In this document: positions 25,499 through 31,977 of the stretch, piece after piece
Numbering within the stretch: position 1 is the stretch's first letter
Layout: every line of letters starts with the position of its first letter
DNA from: Gammaproteobacteria bacterium
Lineage (GTDB): Bacteria; Pseudomonadota; Gammaproteobacteria; Pseudomonadales; Halieaceae
Length of the DNA stretch: 31,977 bases
Assembly: GCA_002748505.1 (NCBI GenBank)
Contig: PDSN01000043.1
Coordinates: 1 to 31,977, forward strand
Reading direction: 5' to 3'
Position numbers and translations under genes: made by a program
The notes under the pieces: generated by a model
The model's database searches: none
Seen by the model: the letters and a program-made list of their open reading frames with translations, nothing else
What the model was told of the DNA's origin: nothing

Positions 25499-25524
25499 CT
25501 TGAAATTCCTGCAGCACACCCCAT
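25499..25524 (+). promoter_or_regulatory. Heat-shock (sigma-32) promoter for hslVU
   Basis: CTTGAA (25499-25504), then 14 bases, then CCCCAT (25519-25524) continued as CCCCATAT: this agrees almost perfectly with the known RpoH consensus CTTGAA-N13/14-CCCCATnT. It lies 69 bases before the hslV ATG, so the transcript would carry a leader of about 60 bases. Confidence 0.82.
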
Positions 25525-25592
25525 ATGGTCAAAATAAGCACGCAGCGGGCCCGATGTGCCCGTGTCAACCCATAACAAACCCGGAGAACACC

Positions 25593-26135
25593 ATGGAGCA
25601 GTACAGGGGCACCACCATTTTATCGGTGCGGCGCGGCAACAAAGTAGTCATTGGCGGCGATGGCCAGGTATCCATGGGTAACACCATCATGAAAGGCAAC
25701 GCACGTAAAGTGCGCAGACTGCACTCGGGCAAGGTGATTGCCGGGTTTGCCGGCGGCACCGCCGACGCCTTTACCCTGTTTGAATTATTCGAAGCCAAGC
25801 TGTCCAAACACCAGGGACACCTCACCCGTGCAGCGGTGGCGCTTGCCAAAGATTGGCGTACCGAGCGCGCCCTGCGCCGTTTGGAGGCATTGCTGGCGGT
25901 GGCCGATAAAGACACCTCCCTTATCATCACCGGCAACGGCGATGTGATTCAACCCGAAGATGATTTGATTGCCATTGGCTCCGGCGGGCCTTTTGCGCAA
26001 TCCGCCGCGCGAGCTCTGCTGGAAAACACCGATTTAGACGCGCGCAGCATAGTAGAAAAAGGACTGGGTATCGCCGGGGATATCTGCGTTTACACCAATC
26101 ACCATCACACCATTGAAGAACTGGATTGCGACTGA
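25593..26135 (+). CDS. hslV: ATP-dependent protease peptidase subunit HslV
   Basis: HslV is the proteasome-like chamber that degrades unfolded proteins fed by HslU. The ATG at 25593 follows GGAG by eight bases and gives 180 residues. The catalytic Thr expected at the mature N-terminus (TTILSVRRG) is at residue 7 behind MEQYRG, so a six-residue propeptide must be removed; E. coli HslV has only the initiator Met there. Other conserved parts are GGDGQVSMGNTIMKGNARKV, VIAGFAGGTADAFTLFELFE and IAIGSGGPFAQSAARALLEN. The frame extends upstream to 25464, but that includes the promoter. hslU follows after 40 bases. Confidence 0.97.
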   Translation: MEQYRGTTILSVRRGNKVVIGGDGQVSMGNTIMKGNARKVRRLHSGKVIAGFAGGTADAFTLFELFEAKLSKHQGHLTRAAVALAKDWRTERALRRLEALLAVADKDTSLIITGNGDVIQPEDDLIAIGSGGPFAQSAARALLENTDLDARSIVEKGLGIAGDICVYTNHHHTIEELDCD

Positions 26136-26175
26136 GCTGTCGCCTGTTTATCGCTGTAGAAATAGAGGTTTTACC

Positions 26176-27495
26176 GTGTCAAATATGACCCCTAGAGAAA
26201 TCGTCCACGAACTCGACCGCCATATCATCGGCCAGAATGCCGCCAAGCGCGCGGTGGCAAGCGCCCTGCGCAATCGCTGGCGCCGGCAACAACTCGATGA
26301 AGAACTGCGCAATGAGATCACCCCGAAAAATATCCTGATGATGGGGCCTACCGGTGTAGGGAAAACCGAAATAGCACGGCGCCTGGCCAGATTAGCAAAC
26401 GCGCCCTTTATCAAAGTGGAGGCCACCAAGTTTACCGAGGTCGGCTACGTGGGTCGGGATGTGGAATCTATCGTGCGCGATCTGGTAGAAACCGCGGTAA
26501 AAATGTTTCGCGAACAGGCCATGGAAAAAGTGCAGTTTCGCGCCGAAGAACTGGCCGAAGAACGCATTTTAGATGCCCTGCTACCTGCCGCGCGCGATGG
26601 AGACGCCAATCAAGGTGCACACACGCGCCAGTTATTGCGCAAAAAACTGCGCGAAGGTGAGCTGGATGATCGCGAAATTGAAGTGGAGGTCAGCCATCCA
26701 ACGCAATTTGAAATTATGACGCCGCCGGGCATGGAGGAAATGACCAGTCAGCTTGAGAGCATGTTTGCCAATATGGGTAACAGACGCAGCGCAACGCGCA
26801 AACTCAACATTAAAACTGCGTTTAAACAGCTCACCAATGACGAGGCCGCCAAATTAGTCGATGAGGAAGAACTCAAACAGCAGGCCGTGGAAGCCGCCGA
26901 GCAAACCGGCATTGTGTTTGTCGATGAAATTGACAAAGTCGCCAAACGCGGTGAAGGTGCGGGCGCGGATGTCTCCCGCGAAGGTGTTCAGCGCGACCTG
27001 TTGCCCCTGATCGAAGGCTGCACCGTCAGCACCAAATACGGCATGATTCGCACCGACCACATTTTATTCATCGCCTCGGGTGCGTTCCATTTATCCAAAC
27101 CGTCCGATCTCATCCCCGAACTGCAGGGTCGCCTGCCTATTCGGGTAGAGCTGGAAGCACTGACCCCGGAAGATTTTGAGCGTATTTTAGTCGAGCCCAA
27201 AGCCTCGCTGACCGAGCAATATCAAGCACTGCTGGGCACTGAGGGGCTAACCCTGAATTTCACTGAGGACGGTCTTCGCAAAATCGCCGAAACCGCCTGG
27301 CATGTCAACGAACGCGTTGAAAACATCGGTGCACGGCGTTTGCACACGGTGCTGGAACGCCTGCTGGATGAAGCCTCGTTCAGCGCCGCGGATGCGGGTG
27401 TGGAGGAACGCAATCTCACTGTGGATGCCGCCTATGTAGATGCACAATTGCAAGAACTCAGTGACAACGAAGACCTGTCACAGTTTATTCTGTAA
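26176..27495 (+). CDS. hslU: ATP-dependent protease ATPase subunit HslU
   Basis: HslU is the AAA+ unfoldase ring of the HslVU protease. The start is GTG at 26176 with AGAGG 8 bases upstream, giving VSNMTPREIVHELDRHIIGQ, which aligns with E. coli MSEMTPREIV; total 439 residues (E. coli 443). Seen are Walker A GPTGVGKTEIARRLA, the pore loop GYVGRDV, the I domain (about 110-230) with its PPGMEEMTSQLESMF segment, Walker B IVFVDEIDK, and the sensor region ARRLHTVLERLLDE. The C-terminus DEDLSRFIL-like tail (here NEDLSQFIL) is the part that inserts into HslV. Confidence 0.97.
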   Translation: MSNMTPREIVHELDRHIIGQNAAKRAVASALRNRWRRQQLDEELRNEITPKNILMMGPTGVGKTEIARRLARLANAPFIKVEATKFTEVGYVGRDVESIVRDLVETAVKMFREQAMEKVQFRAEELAEERILDALLPAARDGDANQGAHTRQLLRKKLREGELDDREIEVEVSHPTQFEIMTPPGMEEMTSQLESMFANMGNRRSATRKLNIKTAFKQLTNDEAAKLVDEEELKQQAVEAAEQTGIVFVDEIDKVAKRGEGAGADVSREGVQRDLLPLIEGCTVSTKYGMIRTDHILFIASGAFHLSKPSDLIPELQGRLPIRVELEALTPEDFERILVEPKASLTEQYQALLGTEGLTLNFTEDGLRKIAETAWHVNERVENIGARRLHTVLERLLDEASFSAADAGVEERNLTVDAAYVDAQLQELSDNEDLSQFIL

Positions 27496-27498
27496 GGT

Positions 27499-27870
27499 AT
27501 GACACCCTCTGCCATCAAGCTCCACAGAGCCTCCAAAGAGCTGGAGCTTGCTTACACGGGCAATGGTCACTATCGCCTGCCGGCGGAGTTTCTGCGCGTG
27601 CTCTCGCCATCCGCAGAAGTGCGTGGCCACGGCGGCATCGGCGGCGAGCTGCCCGCCGGTAAAATCGATGTGGCCATAGTCGATATCAAAGCCGTGGGCA
27701 ACTATGGCGTGCAACTGGTGTTTGACGATGGCCATGATTCGGGGATTTACAGCTGGGAATACCTGCACACGCTGTGCCAGCATCGACAACAGTACTGGGA
27801 CGACTATCTGCAACAATTACAAACTGCGGGCCTGAGTCGCGACCCGCGGGTACAGGTCATTCGGCTGTAG
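27499..27870 (+). CDS. DUF971 protein (gamma-butyrobetaine hydroxylase N-terminal-like)
   Basis: This 123-residue protein begins 3 bases after the hslU stop with no separate ribosome site, so it is very likely co-translated with it. It has the DUF971 pattern: IKLHRASKELELAY, a YRLPAEFLRVLSPSAEV segment, HGG near residue 44, and the C-terminal NYGVQLVFDDGHDSGIYSWE followed by YLHTLCQ. This fold also forms the N-terminal domain of gamma-butyrobetaine hydroxylases. It is regularly found next to hslVU or ubiE in gammaproteobacteria, but its role is unknown. The metal-binding residues of the eukaryotic relatives are not complete here, so zinc binding is uncertain. Confidence 0.85.
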   Translation: MTPSAIKLHRASKELELAYTGNGHYRLPAEFLRVLSPSAEVRGHGGIGGELPAGKIDVAIVDIKAVGNYGVQLVFDDGHDSGIYSWEYLHTLCQHRQQYWDDYLQQLQTAGLSRDPRVQVIRL

Positions 27871-28037
27871 TTCAACTTTTTATACCCAACAAACATTCCT
27901 GCTTGAAAAATCGCAGGCTATCAAGGATGCTACTCCTATCGCCGTACAAACAGGGCTGTCAGCTGAGGCGGCGTTGGCCACAGCCTTCTCCCTGCCCAGG
28001 GGGACACTTATAAGAACAGTATTTCAAGGAGTGGATC

Positions 28038-29102
28038 ATGAAGCATGCTTGCGCAATAGTGTTACTTTTCTCGCTGCTGCTAATGGGACATACGCAGGCA
28101 ACAGCAGCCGACAACACTGGCTATGTTGCCGCAGAGCTTATCCACAAACAGCAGCTAAGATACCCGCGCCACGAATTAGAAAGAGGCAGAGAAGGCTGGG
28201 TCAGGCTCAGCTGGGTCGTGGATACCGACGGCTCGGTAACTGATGTTGTCGTAGACGACTCCAGCGGCCAGAAGTATTTGGAAAAAGCGGCAATTCGCAC
28301 GGTGAAAGCCTACAAATACAAGCCCGCGATGCAAAACGGCGTGCCGATTCAGCAAGGCAATAATCGCATGTTGATGTCTTTTCATATCGAACGCAATTCC
28401 AACAATGCCGCGAAACCGGACTTTGCAGCGGCTTACAAAAAAGGCCGACGTCTAATAGACAAAGGCAAACTGAAAGAGGCCGAGAAGGTCATTACAAGGC
28501 TACAGAACCGAAAAAAGTGGAATCTTTATGAAGACGCCCACTTTTGGCTGTTAAAATCAGTTTACCTCCTAAGTGCAGGCCAGCAAACCGAAGCCATGGA
28601 CACCCTGGCAAAAGCCACTTTTTACGATAAAGCCAAGCTTGGCCCCTCGGTAAGGCCCTATTTACCCAAAAAAGCGTACATTGCCGCGATGATGCAACTC
28701 TACCTGCTGCAGGTTCAACATCAGCTATATCGGGATGCCCTCAATACCTACAAAAAATTGAAAACCTCGTATCCGAACACAAAACAATTACAAAAAATGC
28801 AGAAAAGCGCCGATAAAATCATCGCGCTAAGCCGACAAGACAGCCTCCTGCAGATTGACGGCAACACGTCTGCACAAGGCTTCTGGAAATATCAGCCCCT
28901 GCGCCGGGCGTTCTCGCTCGCAGATATTAACGGCAAACTCGATAAACTGGTGATCAGCTGCTCACGGAAAGTCTTTAACGTCGACGCAGAGCCCAACAGA
29001 CTGTGGAGGATTCCCGAGTCCGTCGGCGAATGCACCATCTGCATCTACGGCGATGCGGACACTGCCTTCAAGCTGTATGAGCACCCCGCCAATAAGCCCT
29101 GA
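28038..29102 (+). CDS. Secreted protein with TonB C-terminal domain and helical repeat region
   Basis: The 354-residue protein has a clear signal peptide (MKHACAIVLLFSLLLMGHTQ, likely cut after ATA at 23), so no membrane anchor is left. Residues 36-119 form a TonB C-terminal domain: RYPRHELERGREGWVRLSW, VDTDGSVTDVVVDDSSGQ, and AAIRTVKAYKYKPAMQNG. Residues 130-275 are Lys/Ala/Leu-rich helices that look TPR-like (AAYKKGRRLIDKGKLKEAEK). The last 80 residues form a separate domain with two cysteines (VISCSRK, ECTICIYGD). A normal TonB has an N-terminal transmembrane helix and Pro-rich spacer, both absent. AAGGAG stands 8 bases before the ATG. It lies between DUF971 and ubiE, which are often neighbours. 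Function unknown; periplasmic scaffolding is a guess. Confidence 0.82.
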   Translation: MKHACAIVLLFSLLLMGHTQATAADNTGYVAAELIHKQQLRYPRHELERGREGWVRLSWVVDTDGSVTDVVVDDSSGQKYLEKAAIRTVKAYKYKPAMQNGVPIQQGNNRMLMSFHIERNSNNAAKPDFAAAYKKGRRLIDKGKLKEAEKVITRLQNRKKWNLYEDAHFWLLKSVYLLSAGQQTEAMDTLAKATFYDKAKLGPSVRPYLPKKAYIAAMMQLYLLQVQHQLYRDALNTYKKLKTSYPNTKQLQKMQKSADKIIALSRQDSLLQIDGNTSAQGFWKYQPLRRAFSLADINGKLDKLVISCSRKVFNVDAEPNRLWRIPESVGECTICIYGDADTAFKLYEHPANKP

Positions 29103-29158
29103 CAACAGCGGACTCACCCCGCTCAGACAGGAACGTCCACAACAGGAAAAAACAGCGC

Positions 29159-29203
29159 TTAGCACCCGCCCCCACATCGCGGTACAATAGCCCTCTTATT
29201 GTA
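29159..29203 (+). promoter_or_regulatory. Putative ubiE promoter with a 7-bp dyad at the -10
   Basis: TTAGCA (29159-29164) and TACAAT (29183-29188) are spaced by 18 bases. The -10 is the left arm of a perfect inverted repeat, TACAATA-N7-TATTGTA (29183-29189 and 29197-29203), which would cover the -10 and start point near 29195. A GGGGG ribosome site precedes the ATG at 29215. Confidence 0.4.
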
Positions 29204-29214
29204 ACGGGGGCTGT

Positions 29215-29967
29215 ATGAGCAAGGAAAAAACCACCCATTTTGGGTATCAACAAGTCGATGCCGACAAAAAGGCTGATATGGTGGCGGGGGTGTTTGATTC
29301 CGTCGCCAACCGTTATGACCTGATGAACGACTTGATGTCGGGCGGCATTCACCGTATCTGGAAACGCTTTACCGTGGAAGTAAGCGGCGTGCGCGCGGGA
29401 CACAGCGTGCTGGATATCGCCGGTGGCACCGGCGATCTGGCGGCGCGCTTTGCGGACCTCGTCGGCGACAAAGGCCGTGTTGTGCTGGCTGATATCAACG
29501 CCTCCATGCTCAGCGTAGGACGTGACAAACTGATAGATCACGGCCACATCGGCAATATCGACTGGGTGCAGGCCGATGCCCAGTACCTGCCCTTTGCAGA
29601 CAACAGCTTTGACTGTATCACCATCGCCTTTGGCCTGCGCAATGTCACCGAAAAAGACACCGCCTTGAAAAGCATGTTACGGGTGCTAAAACCCGGCGGC
29701 AGATTGCTGGTGCTGGAGTTCTCCAAGCCACAAAACGAATTATTGAGCCGTGCTTACGATGCCTACTCCTTCAATGTGCTGCCGTTCCTCGGCAAGCTCG
29801 TCACCAACGATGCGGACAGCTACCAATACCTGGCCGAATCCATACGTATGCATCCGGATCAGGAAACCCTGCGCGACATGATGGAAGACGCCGGCTTTGA
29901 GCGTTGCGAGTTTTACAATATGACCGGCGGCATTGTGGCACTGCACAAAGGTATTAAAGGCGAATGA
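29215..29967 (+). CDS. ubiE: Ubiquinone/menaquinone C-methyltransferase
   Basis: UbiE adds the C-methyl group to the benzoquinol (and, where present, naphthoquinol) ring in quinone synthesis. The 250-residue protein (E. coli 251) has the SAM motif VLDIAGGTGDLAARFADL at about residue 65, DADAQYLPFADN-type motif II (VQADAQYLPFADNSFDCITI), and the family signatures YDLMNDLMSGGIHRIWKRFT and RVLKPGGRLLVLEFSKP. Its stop overlaps the ubiJ ATG (ATGA), so the two are coupled. No menaquinone genes are seen here, so a ubiquinone role is the safe reading. Confidence 0.97.
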   Translation: MSKEKTTHFGYQQVDADKKADMVAGVFDSVANRYDLMNDLMSGGIHRIWKRFTVEVSGVRAGHSVLDIAGGTGDLAARFADLVGDKGRVVLADINASMLSVGRDKLIDHGHIGNIDWVQADAQYLPFADNSFDCITIAFGLRNVTEKDTALKSMLRVLKPGGRLLVLEFSKPQNELLSRAYDAYSFNVLPFLGKLVTNDADSYQYLAESIRMHPDQETLRDMMEDAGFERCEFYNMTGGIVALHKGIKGE

Positions 29968-30602
29968 CACACATCGATCCCGCCTTGCACACCACGGCTC
30001 TGGCAGCACTTGAGGGCGCGGCCAACAAGGCGCTGCAACTCGACCCGCAGGGACAGGAAGCACTTACAGCGCTTGCGGGGCATACTTTTCATATTGAATG
30101 CACTGCGCCACCGCTTGATCTGTATTTACAGCCCGTACATGATGGCCTGCGCCTGCTGGGCGTATGGGAGGGTGAAGTCTCCACCGCCGTGCGCGGTGCT
30201 GCTAAAGATTTTTCCGAACTGCTTAATTCGCGCGACCCCGCCGCCACCTTAATTAACGGTGACCTGGAACTGCACGGCGACAGCGCGCCACTGCTCGCCC
30301 TGCAAAAGGTGCTCAGCGAGCTGGATATTGATTGGGAAGCACCTCTGGTCGATGCCCTTGGCGATGTGGCGGGTCACCAGCTGGCCAGCGCTTTGCGCAG
30401 TGTTTTTAACTGGGGCAAAGAAGCCTCACAGCGCCTGCAACGTCAGGCCGGCGAGTTTATCCACGAGGAAGCGAGATTGTCGCCACCACCTCTGGAACTG
30501 GAAGATTTCTACGCCGATATCGCCGCCCTGAAACAACGCATCGAGCGCCTGCAATCCAAAACTCAACGCCTGCAAAAACGCGCCAGGGCATTGCGGGATT
30601 AA
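29964..30602 (+). CDS. ubiJ: Ubiquinone biosynthesis accessory factor UbiJ (SCP2 domain)
   Basis: UbiJ is a lipid-binding SCP2-domain protein that, with UbiK, supports the soluble Ubi complex holding hydrophobic quinone intermediates. The 212 residues (E. coli about 201) comprise an SCP2-like domain (about 15-120: GHTFHIECTAPPLDLYLQP, and INGDLELHGDSAPLLALQKV) and a C-terminal Glu/Gln/Arg-rich coiled coil (about 170-210). The middle DWEAPLVDALGDVAGHQLA is typical. It sits between ubiE and ubiB as in E. coli and Pseudomonas. Confidence 0.93.
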   Translation: MTHIDPALHTTALAALEGAANKALQLDPQGQEALTALAGHTFHIECTAPPLDLYLQPVHDGLRLLGVWEGEVSTAVRGAAKDFSELLNSRDPAATLINGDLELHGDSAPLLALQKVLSELDIDWEAPLVDALGDVAGHQLASALRSVFNWGKEASQRLQRQAGEFIHEEARLSPPPLELEDFYADIAALKQRIERLQSKTQRLQKRARALRD

Positions 30603-30604
30603 CC

Positions 30605-31977
30605 ATGCACCTGTCCCGCCTGCTGCACATTTTACGCGTCGCCGGGCGCTACCGTGTCGATGAGCTCGTCGACAAGGAGAGGCTTCCCAGGACTTTGCGC
30701 TGGGCACTTAGCCTGTCGCCCTGGCACCAAAAAGCACCAAGCGACAAAAGCCGCGGCGAGCGTCTGCGCCTGACCCTGCAGGAGCTGGGGCCGGTGTTTA
30801 TCAAGTTCGGGCAAATGCTCTCGACCCGCCGCGATTTACTGCCTCCAGACATCGCCGATGAGCTTGCGAAACTGCAAGATCAGGTGCCGCCCTTTTGCGA
30901 AGACGAAGCGGTAGCGCTGATTGAACAGCACCTTAGCAAACCCATCGACGAACTGTTTGCCTCATTTAACCGCGCGCCGCTGGCATCGGCCTCGGTAGCA
31001 CAGGTACACGAAGCCACTTTGCCGGGCGGCGAGAGCGTCGTGGTGAAAGTGGTGCGCCCCGATATCGAACCCGTGATCCGGCAGGACATGGCGCTGCTGT
31101 ATTTTCTGGCCAGATTGTTGCGCCGGTTTGTGGCCGATGGCTGGCGGTTGCGCCCGGTGGAGGTCGTTAAAGACTACGAGTTGACTATTCTCGATGAACT
31201 GGATTTAAGCCGTGAAGCGGCCAATGCGGCACAGCTCAGACGCAATTTTTTGGACAGTGATTTAGTCTACGTGCCGCAGGTGTATTGGGATTACACCTGC
31301 CACAAGGTCTATACCATGGAGCGTATCAGCGGCATTCCGGTCAGTGATATGGCAGCGCTAAAGGCTCGCAAGGTAGACCTTAAAGTGTTGGCGGAAAAAG
31401 GCGTAACCACTTTTTTCACCCAGGTCTTTCGCGACAGTTTTTTTCACGCCGATATGCACCCAGGCAACATTTTTGTCGATGCCAGCGACCCGGCCAACCC
31501 CAGCTATATCGCTGTGGATTGCGCGATTGTGGGCAGCCTGTCAGAGTTTGATCAATACTACCTGGCGCGAAATCTGCTTGCTATTTTTCAGCGCGATTAC
31601 CGGCAGGTGGCGCAACTGCACGTCGAGTGCGGCTGGGTACCACCCGAAACCCGCGTGCAGGATTTTGAATCCGCCATGCGCGCGGTGTGTGAGCCCGTAT
31701 TTGAACAACCGCTCGCAAAAATATCCTTTGGCCAACTGCTGATTTATCTGTTTAATACCGCCAGGCGTTTCGATATGGAGGTGCAGCCTTCCCTGGTGCT
31801 GCTGCAAAAAACCCTGCTCAATATCGAAGGGCTTGGACGCCAGCTCTATCCAGATTTAAACCTCTGGGATACCGCACAGCCCTTTTTAGAGGACTGGGTC
31901 GGCCAACGCTATTCACCCCAGGGACTGCTGGAGCGCCTGCAGCGCCAGGCACCATCGTGGATGGAGCAGTTACCGCA
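30605..31977 (+). CDS. ubiB: Ubiquinone biosynthesis ABC1-family kinase-like protein, 3' end outside window
   Basis: UbiB is an atypical kinase-like ATPase needed for ubiquinone synthesis. The frame starts with ATG at 30605, two bases after ubiJ, and runs to the window edge without a stop (457 codons; E. coli UbiB has 546 residues, so the C-terminal membrane helices are missing from view). Family hallmarks are KFGQ (Lys67-Gln70) in FIKFGQMLSTRRDLLPPD, the Ala-rich loop APLASASVAQVHEA replacing the kinase P-loop, VVVKVVRP with the ATP Lys, the ExD-type LDELDLSREAAN, the catalytic FFHADMHPGNIFV, and DCAIVGSL in the metal position. All active-site parts look intact. Confidence 0.97.
   Translation, partial: MHLSRLLHILRVAGRYRVDELVDKERLPRTLRWALSLSPWHQKAPSDKSRGERLRLTLQELGPVFIKFGQMLSTRRDLLPPDIADELAKLQDQVPPFCEDEAVALIEQHLSKPIDELFASFNRAPLASASVAQVHEATLPGGESVVVKVVRPDIEPVIRQDMALLYFLARLLRRFVADGWRLRPVEVVKDYELTILDELDLSREAANAAQLRRNFLDSDLVYVPQVYWDYTCHKVYTMERISGIPVSDMAALKARKVDLKVLAEKGVTTFFTQVFRDSFFHADMHPGNIFVDASDPANPSYIAVDCAIVGSLSEFDQYYLARNLLAIFQRDYRQVAQLHVECGWVPPETRVQDFESAMRAVCEPVFEQPLAKISFGQLLIYLFNTARRFDMEVQPSLVLLQKTLLNIEGLGRQLYPDLNLWDTAQPFLEDWVGQRYSPQGLLERLQRQAPSWMEQLP

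Noticed and set aside
29107..29123. AGCGG/CCGCT hairpin after the TonB-C gene as a terminator
   Set aside because: Five-bp stem with no T-tract following.
31500..31545. DCAIVG in UbiB instead of the kinase DFG motif
   Set aside because: This is the normal sequence for UbiB (E. coli has DCGIVGSL), so it is not an anomaly.
1..31977. CRISPR arrays, tRNA/rRNA genes, IS elements, prophage or toxin-antitoxin modules
   Set aside because: No regularly spaced repeats, cloverleaf-like segments, transposase or phage-type proteins were seen on either strand.

Overview
The window looks like a chromosomal segment of a free-living gammaproteobacterium of moderate GC. Protein sequences and gene order resemble Pseudomonas and the Cellvibrionaceae-type marine bacteria; the genus is an inference, not something shown by a marker gene. 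From hemE to ubiB the order closely follows the well-known Pseudomonas block: hemE, gltD, gltB, aroB, aroK and pilQPONM on the minus strand; ponA on the plus strand; malic enzyme and rpmE on the minus strand; then priA, argS, a SPOR protein, hslV, hslU, a DUF971 protein, ubiE, ubiJ and ubiB on the plus strand. I see no IS element, prophage, CRISPR array, tRNA or rRNA.

Region 1 (1-2776) is the accessory-looking end: the tail of a small conserved protein, a hexapeptide-repeat acyltransferase, a TrmB-like methyltransferase paralogue starting at GTG, and serine acetyltransferase (cysE). Region 2 (2794-9526, minus) holds heme synthesis (hemE) and both glutamate synthase subunits (gltD, gltB). Region 3 (9704-16328, minus) is a tight run of type IV pilus assembly genes pilM-N-O-P-Q followed by the shikimate genes aroK and aroB. 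Region 4 (16536-20656) has a bifunctional class A penicillin-binding protein, a single-domain malic enzyme and ribosomal protein L31. Region 5 (20876-27870, plus) carries replication restart (priA), arginyl-tRNA synthetase, a SPOR-domain division-type protein, the HslVU protease behind a clear heat-shock-type promoter, and a DUF971 protein. Region 6 (28038-31977) has a secreted TonB-C-domain protein inserted before the ubiquinone cluster ubiE-ubiJ-ubiB; ubiB runs off the right edge.

The most unusual observation is in gltB. The reading frame is intact, but about 78 residues present in E. coli GltB are missing, cleanly and in frame, at codons 1083-1086. The missing piece contains the three cysteines of the 3Fe-4S cluster and the last FMN-phosphate-binding strand, so the product should not work as a normal glutamate synthase. 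It is either a real deletion allele or an assembly error, and both are worth checking. I did not find a clearly new multi-gene system. Other notable points are the TrmB-like paralogue with Asp-to-Asn changes, the unanchored TonB-C protein, a dyad filling the gltB promoter spacer, a dyad at the ubiE promoter, and the absence of the DamX-like gene usually found between aroB and gltB.

No gene-free stretch exceeds 300 bases. The larger gaps (9527-9703, 16329-16535, 20226-20437, 20657-20875, 25385-25592, 27871-28037) hold the promoters, dyads and terminators listed; 27871-28037 has only a good ribosome site and a weak TATAAG hexamer near 28009.
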